From Desulfurococcales archaeon (GTDB taxonomy: Archaea; Thermoproteota; Thermoprotei_A; Sulfolobales; Ignisphaeraceae), in assembly GCA_027066265.1 (NCBI GenBank), contig JAMOOB010000387.1, positions 1 through 7,061 on the forward strand: a stretch of 7,061 bases of DNA, read 5' to 3'. The position numbers and the translations under genes were made by a program. Positions 1-5,300 of this stretch are shown here, in pieces. The notes beneath the pieces were generated by a model, which saw only the letters and a list, made by a program, of their open reading frames with translations, searched no databases and was not told the DNA's origin. Position 1 is the first letter of the stretch; each line of letters starts with the position of its first letter.

Positions 1-1
1 C

Positions 2-445
2 AAGAGGGACGTCTCGATAGCGATAGCTGTACAGATGTGCTACGCAACAAACAAATCGCCGGTGCTAATCAACGATCCGAGGTACGTAGACGAAGCGATT
101 CACATAGCCAACATCTACGAATCGCCCATAATACTAACAACCGATCTCTCGAAAGAGTTGCAAAAGTTCATCGACGACAACGCCATAGTTCCAGTACTAC
201 TGTGCGGCAAGGAGCCTCCATCGATACCAGCGTTCACGTTTCCGTTCCTCGACTACCTACGCAGAGTGATCGGAGCCGACGTTATCGTTAAGGCAGTGCT
301 GAAGTACCGAGGAATATCATTCGACGATAGCCTGGTCAGAAAGATTGTCAATAAATGTACCGATATAAACAAGCTCGAGGACGTGCTCGTATCGATATCG
401 AGGCTCGGAGTAGTGAACGAAAGCATTCTCGACCTAATCACGTAG
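2..445 (+). CDS. C-terminal part of an unidentified protein, possibly an AAA+ ATPase (5' truncated)
   Basis: The reading frame is open from the first base of the window and ends at TAG 443-445, giving 147 visible residues. Codons before the first ATG (position 35) encode KRDVSIAIAVQ with no stop, so that ATG is probably internal and the gene begins upstream. A hydrophobic strand with a nearby acidic pair (PVLINDPRYVDEA) is followed about 20 residues later by PIILTTDLSKEL, which resembles a Walker-B-to-sensor-1 arrangement. FPFLDYLRRVIGADVIVKAV and the helices after it (SFDDSLVRKIV, then INKLEDVLVSI) resemble an AAA+ C-terminal lid. No Walker A is visible because the N-terminal half is missing, and I see no clear arginine finger, so the family call is weak. 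It lies 52 bp upstream of, and co-directional with, two large helical-protein genes. If it is an AAA+ protein of MoxR type, it could be a chaperone for them. It could equally be an unrelated alpha/beta protein. That it is coding is well supported by the uninterrupted frame and matching codon use. Confidence 0.75.
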   Translation, partial: KRDVSIAIAVQMCYATNKSPVLINDPRYVDEAIHIANIYESPIILTTDLSKELQKFIDDNAIVPVLLCGKEPPSIPAFTFPFLDYLRRVIGADVIVKAVLKYRGISFDDSLVRKIVNKCTDINKLEDVLVSISRLGVVNESILDLIT

Positions 446-465
446 AGAAGCCCGTTGATAAACAG

Positions 466-475
466 CTAATTAATC
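466..475 (+). promoter_or_regulatory. Possible archaeal TATA-like promoter element for the downstream operon
   Basis: The A/T-rich string CTAATTAATC lies in the 52-bp intergenic gap, about 25-30 bp upstream of the GTG codons at 498 and 507. That is the spacing expected if transcription begins at or next to the start codon (leaderless mRNA, common in Thermoproteota for first genes of operons). Consistent with this, there is no GGAGG-type ribosome site before 498. No convincing BRE purine pair is visible just upstream (GATAAACAG). The call rests on position and composition only. Confidence 0.35.
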
Positions 476-476
476 A

Positions 477-488
477 CTTTTCTTTCTT
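477..488 (+). terminator. Possible T-rich transcription terminator of the upstream gene
   Basis: The pyrimidine tract CTTTTCTTTCTT lies 31 bp after the stop of the upstream gene. Archaeal intrinsic termination can occur at T-rich tracts without a hairpin, and no hairpin is seen here. The tract also lies between the TATA-like box and the next start, so it may be an initiator-region pyrimidine stretch instead. Weak support. Confidence 0.2.
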
Positions 489-497
489 AGACGCTGG

Positions 498-2339
498 GTG
501 CGGAGTGTGGATCTAGCTCAGCTTGTCAAGATCTTCAACGAGTACGTAAAGAAGAAGGACAACGTTGGGTTGGTCGAATGGTTGGCGAGCCTACCCGACG
601 AGGATAGGAGAAAGCTTCTCGATTACGTTGGGAAGGAGTACGCAAAGAAGAACATTGATCTTAACAAGGTTCTGAGCGATCTTGCAAAGAACTACGTTGC
701 GAAGACGAACAAGAGCTTCGATGAGTACGTCAAAGCGTTTAGAAAGATCTTCGGCGATAGCATTCCGAGCGACGTACTTGACTATGCGGCCGATACTGTT
801 CTCGTAAGGATGTTCGAGAACGTGAGAAAGAATCCGAGTCCAGAAGCAGTTAAGAAGCTCGTGGAAGCCTTCGAAGAGCTGTCCAAGTACATAACGAACG
901 AGGAGAGGAAGCACGAGATCGGTCACGCCATTCTTACTCTATGCCTTGCAAAAGCTAGCGAAGCCTATAGGAGCAACAATGTTGCGACCGCCAAGGCGTA
1001 CCTCGAGCTGGCCAAGAAGCTCGAAGCGTTTGCTACCCAGTCGGAGAGAAGCAAGATAGAGCTCCTAGATATCAACACGGCTATTCGTGGAACGAAGGTT
1101 GAGCAGTTCGTGGATAGCGTGAATAAGAAACGCTACTACGATGCATGGAGAATATACCAGTCCATGACGAACGAGGAGCGCGAGCTTTTGAAAAAGTACC
1201 TGGCTCTAAACGGCTACAACTTCGACCAGATCATTAATGCGGTTAAATGGAACGCGTTCTGGGAAAAGGCAAAGGCATGCACCACGGTTAGCGAACTGGC
1301 TAAGGTAGTAGAGGAGTTCTTCGGAAAATCGAAGACGATCGAGGAGGCTAGAAAGTTCGAGCAGTTCATGAACTTGTTGAAGGAGAAGAGGTTCGACGAA
1401 GCAATATCGATGATCGAGAAGGAGCCTAGCCCCGAGAACGCCAAGAAGATGCTCGCAACCCTAATCGCTACGATAGACTACGAGAATTATACTAAGTACA
1501 AGGATAGGATAGCGCGTATAGCCGAACGCGTAGGGATGCACGACGTTGTTGAAAACATTAGGGAGAGCGATTCATTGATGCAAAGCATCGATAAGATGGC
1601 TAGCGAGATAAGAAGCGTTGCCGAGGATGCGGTAGCCGAAGCACTGATCACGACGATAGCTACGGCGGTTAAGAACAGAGATGTTGCTACGTTAATGGAA
1701 TTGCTAGAGAAGTATAGTCACGAACTCGGCGTGAAACTGAATGGTCAAGATCTGTGCGACGTGCTGAGGGGCGCGATAGCATTCGTCGGCATCAAGAATC
1801 TTCTCGACGATGTCGTGCCGAAGTATACGAAACTAGTAGAGAACTTGCAAGAGTACCTGAATCAAATAACAAATCCGCAAGAACCTACGATTGGTACCAG
1901 ACCCACGGTTCCAAGAATAGAGTTTTCGCTTAGCGAGCTAGACGAGCTGGAGAGGAAACTCGAAGAACTAGAACGCAAAGTTAGAAACAGATTGCCAGAG
2001 CTGAAGGCATTCTTCTCAGCTCTTAACCTGGGCAACGTTAACGAGTTTCTTAGCAAGCTTGACGAAGCAACCAAGCTCGTTAGGTTCGCCAAAGCGCTGA
2101 AGCTAGTCGACGAGAATAGACCGTTCGAAGCACTAGACGTTGCGAAGGATCTTCGAGAGGACTGGAGAGCGTTTGTACTTGCTCGAGCAATTGAGAGAAT
2201 TCTCATTAATCCACCACCGCTAGAAGACGTACTATGCATGCTACAGAGCGTTGGTATTACACCATCTGCTACACCAGGGATAGAGATTAGAACGAGTAGA
2301 GGAGCTATCAGGTTTGGAACTAGGTGGGCAACGCTATGA
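498..2339 (+). CDS. Hypothetical large alpha-helical protein with degenerate TPR-like repeats
   Basis: 613 residues, not recognised as any named family. The frame is blocked upstream by TAA at 471-473, and the only early starts are GTG 498 and GTG 507, so the N-terminus is fixed to within three residues. The protein is almost entirely helical and Lys/Glu-rich, with no signal peptide or membrane segment. A TPR-like helix pair is clear around residues 145-180 (AKASEAYRSNNVATAKAYLE). A degenerate helix-turn-helix unit recurs near 15-45 (YVKKKDNVGLVEW), 204-238 (FVDSVNKKRYYDAWRIY), 290-320 (FMNLLKEKRFDEAISMI), 389-410 and 530-560 (ENRPFEALDVAKDL). A Pro/Thr-containing linker (about 457-476) separates this from a short coiled coil (about 477-500). 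The C-terminus (about 585-613) turns beta-like and basic (IEIRTSRGAIRF). An HEIGH string at 139-143 sits in a predicted helix and is probably chance. The stop overlaps the next start, so it is likely co-translated with the giant protein and may bind it. A scaffold or assembly role is inferred only from its architecture. Confidence 0.93.
   Translation: MRSVDLAQLVKIFNEYVKKKDNVGLVEWLASLPDEDRRKLLDYVGKEYAKKNIDLNKVLSDLAKNYVAKTNKSFDEYVKAFRKIFGDSIPSDVLDYAADTVLVRMFENVRKNPSPEAVKKLVEAFEELSKYITNEERKHEIGHAILTLCLAKASEAYRSNNVATAKAYLELAKKLEAFATQSERSKIELLDINTAIRGTKVEQFVDSVNKKRYYDAWRIYQSMTNEERELLKKYLALNGYNFDQIINAVKWNAFWEKAKACTTVSELAKVVEEFFGKSKTIEEARKFEQFMNLLKEKRFDEAISMIEKEPSPENAKKMLATLIATIDYENYTKYKDRIARIAERVGMHDVVENIRESDSLMQSIDKMASEIRSVAEDAVAEALITTIATAVKNRDVATLMELLEKYSHELGVKLNGQDLCDVLRGAIAFVGIKNLLDDVVPKYTKLVENLQEYLNQITNPQEPTIGTRPTVPRIEFSLSELDELERKLEELERKVRNRLPELKAFFSALNLGNVNEFLSKLDEATKLVRFAKALKLVDENRPFEALDVAKDLREDWRAFVLARAIERILINPPPLEDVLCMLQSVGITPSATPGIEIRTSRGAIRFGTRWATL
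2322..2326 (+). promoter_or_regulatory. Shine-Dalgarno-like site for the giant gene
   Basis: AGGTG, within AGGTGGG, matches part of the archaeal GGAGGTGA anti-anti-Shine-Dalgarno core and ends nine bases before ATG 2336. It lies inside the upstream coding region. With the ATGA stop/start overlap at 2336-2339, this supports ATG 2336 as the true start and suggests translation by re-initiation or internal initiation, keeping the two products in proportion. Confidence 0.55.
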
Positions 2340-5300
2340 CGAGCGTATGTAGATTATTCGAAGAGCTTCCCATCGAGATAAGAGAGAAGGTAGTCCCGGC
2401 GCTAGTCGAGCTTGCATACCGCGAGCTAGCCGAAGTTGGGAGAGTCGACGAAGCTTACGCAATCCTTGCAACTGCCGTTGCTAGGGGATACGACTCGAAG
2501 CTTAGGGAAGTCAAGGAGATTCTCGATAAGGTTATCGAACTAGGTTATCAGCTACGAGATCTGAACAACTTGGTTCAAAAGATACTCAGAGCCGAAGATG
2601 TTACCCAGCTAGACCTAAATGCACTTAGAGTTACGAGGTCGAGAATCGAGGAGCTACTCAATGAGCTAAGCAACGTTCTGGACGAGGATACCAAGAACAC
2701 TATTAGAAAAGCTCTGGGATATAGCAAAGACATCGAGAAACTGTTTGCACCTTTAAAGAAGTACCGAGAGATCATGCATCGAGTAAAGGAGCTAGAGAAA
2801 GAGCTCCCGCAAATTTTCAGAGCCAATATTCTAGACATTCCTCCGGAGAAGATTGCTTGGATTGCTGCATCTATCAGCAAGACTGTTCGTGACCTCGATG
2901 CATTAGCAAACGAGTTGAGTAGCATTAGTTGCGAAACTGATGAGGGTGCAAAGGTAAAGTTCGAGCTTCTCTCCAGAATCAATACTGTAAGGAGTAAACT
3001 CGATAGATTTGCTCGATTTTGCGATGCGCTTGCGAGTCTTATCGAGGGTCTCTACAACTTTAGCAAGCTTATGGAGCGGTACGGTAGCGGAACAAACGTT
3101 CTTAGCAATCCTTCGTATGCTGATTCGCTAAAGCATCATCTAGCGGTTATACTCAGGTCTCTCAAGGAGTTCGAAAACCTTGCTGAAGAAGGAGGATATC
3201 CTGACGAAATATATAGCGCATCAATAACGTTGTTGACCAATATCAAGCAATGGCTAGATTCGTTGAAAGAGGATCTGAGCTACACGGATCTTCGATTCGT
3301 GGTACTCTTCGATGAAGCAGAGAGAGAAGCTGGATTCGAGCTTAAGGATGTTAGCCCGTACGTCGAGTCCTGGCTCGAATTCCTGGCAAAGAAAGCGGAG
3401 GAAGCAGGATACCATGATATTGCATCGGCGTTGAAATCAGTACACCGCGCGTTAGTCGGTGGCATCGAAGCAATAGGCAACATCTTTAAGCAAGGTGGCT
3501 ACATCCTTTCGTCTAGCGCAATAGATTTCCTTGCATCCGTTGCCGAAGCTGTCGGCAGACACGATGATGCCGAAAAACTTCGCAAAGTTAAGGACGTGAT
3601 CGCGAAAGCGGTTGCTGAAGCTATGGGCGTAGCTCCAAGAGGAATTGCGACTCTGATGATAGATCTTCCAAGATTTGAAAAGTTTATGAATACAGCGATA
3701 AACATGGGCTATGAACAAGCGCAACTAGCTCTCCACTCCAATGATGCGTTGAACCAAGCTCTGGGAGCCGTAGGCAACGCATTGGTAGCTATATGCGATG
3801 CCTTAACAACGATCTTTCGTCCTCATGCACTAGCGCAACAAATCGAGGCGTTGGCCGAGATAGGGAAGATATTCGGTAGCGAGATATCTAGAAAAGGATT
3901 GCAAGGAATCCCCTCGGCGCTCCAGCGGATAGGCTCGATGATGTTTAGGGATCCCTCGGACATCGCAAGGTTCATAGGCTTCGCGATAGCTGGATTGATA
4001 GCTGGAAAGATTGCGACGAGAGTATTTCCGAGGCTATCGTTCTGGAGCAGGATCGCTAGAGTAACGTTGGAAAACGTTATTCAGGGAGATCCGCTAGGCT
4101 TAATGGTCGGTGTTCTGAGCGAGGTTCGACCACGACTAAAGAGCTCGATCAAGGTACGCATAGTTAAGGCAAGCAAATACGCCGATATCATCACAGATCC
4201 AAAGATGAGTAAAGTAGTAAGCAAGTACGTGCTTAACAAAACTGAGGACTATGCCAAGAAGCTTCTGCAAAAGTACATGAGAAGGACTCTTACCAGGAGC
4301 TTGGAGAGCCTCGCAAACGTTCTTGCAACAGCAATCACGAAGGCTAGAGATGCTACCGAAGCGATTGTGAAGGCTAGGGAGATAGCCAAGAACTTCGATG
4401 CAGAGACCTTGATAAATCTCCAGAGGAAGTACCTGAATGTCATAGACGAGATCGGCAAGTTGCTGGATATCGATAGGTTGCTCAACAAGGTTTCGAAAGA
4501 GTTCAAGATTCCGAAGGACGTGAAGGTTCCGAAGATCGAGATACCTACCGACATAGGAAAGATAGGCGTTCCCGAGCTGAAGTTGAAGAGCATTGTTTCT
4601 ACCGTACCGTTCGAAACACTTGCTGAGATAGGTAGCAAGCTCGTCGAAAGCTTCGAGAAGCTAAACAAAGCGATTGGTAGCATGAGGGAGATACTCGAGG
4701 AGATAGCTAGTAGGTACCCCGAGCTCAGCTCCAAGCTAAGGTCGATAATCGAGTCGCTGAAGGTTGAAGAAGGGATTGCAGAGAAGATACGTACCTTGCT
4801 CAACGCTATGGAAAGCATTAGGACAGTTCTTGAGCAAGAGCTTGGCCCGGAGGTAAGGAAGGTTCTTGGAGAGAAGATCGGTTCGATTATGGAGGAGCTC
4901 AAGCGTGCCGAAGAGCTTTACAGATCCGGTAAGGTTTCCGATGCCTATGCGATACTCGATAGGATCAAGAACGAGGTTAGGGAGCTCGAAAAGAAGCTGA
5001 GCGAGTTGAGACCACCAAACTTCGAGCAAGTGATCTCCAGGATCAAGAAGATAGCTAGCGAACATGGCTTAACGGATCTAGCCGAGAAGATCGAGAAGGC
5101 TCGTAACCTGGTAGAGTTACAGAATACAATTCTCGATTACTTCAAGAAAGCGCTTGATGAGTACAGACGCGGATACAGCGATAAGTTGAGGGAGTTCCTA
5201 TCGACTCTCAGAGAGTTGAAGACGAGACACCCAGAGGTAGAGCATCTATTGACGACCATTGCTTCCAGGATCAACAAGGTCTTAGCAACCGAGCTCAGGG

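Noticed and set aside
37..291. Plus-strand frame of 84 codons overlapping the first gene
   Set aside because: It is very Arg/Ser/His-rich and out of frame with the truncated upstream gene, which is open from the window edge and has protein-like composition.
446..497. Search for a small RNA, tRNA or attachment site in the only intergenic gap
   Set aside because: The gap is 52 bp and A/T-rich, with no tRNA-like arms, hairpin or repeat; a promoter and/or terminator is sufficient explanation.
591..926. Antisense open frame inside the 613-residue gene
   Set aside because: It fully overlaps a well-supported plus-strand gene. Antisense frames here are a by-product of Lys/Glu/Leu-rich codon use on the plus strand, and no start signal or plausible protein is seen.
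3296..3325. Walker-B-like string FVVLFDEAE at residues 321-329 of the giant protein
   Set aside because: No Walker A or other NTPase motif lies upstream within the protein, and the surroundings are continuous helical sequence, so a chance hydrophobic run before DE is more likely.
4639..4656. Imperfect inverted repeat around TCGAAAGCTTCGA
   Set aside because: It is short, inside coding sequence and explained by frequent TCGA/GAAGC/CTTCGAG codon combinations. There is no matching element elsewhere that would suggest an operator or recombination site.
4249..4902. Long antisense frame (217 codons) within the giant gene
   Set aside because: It is Ser/Leu/Ile-rich, the mirror image of GAG/AAG/CTC/GAT codons on the plus strand. 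It overlaps an uninterrupted gene and has no ribosome site or domain-like pattern.
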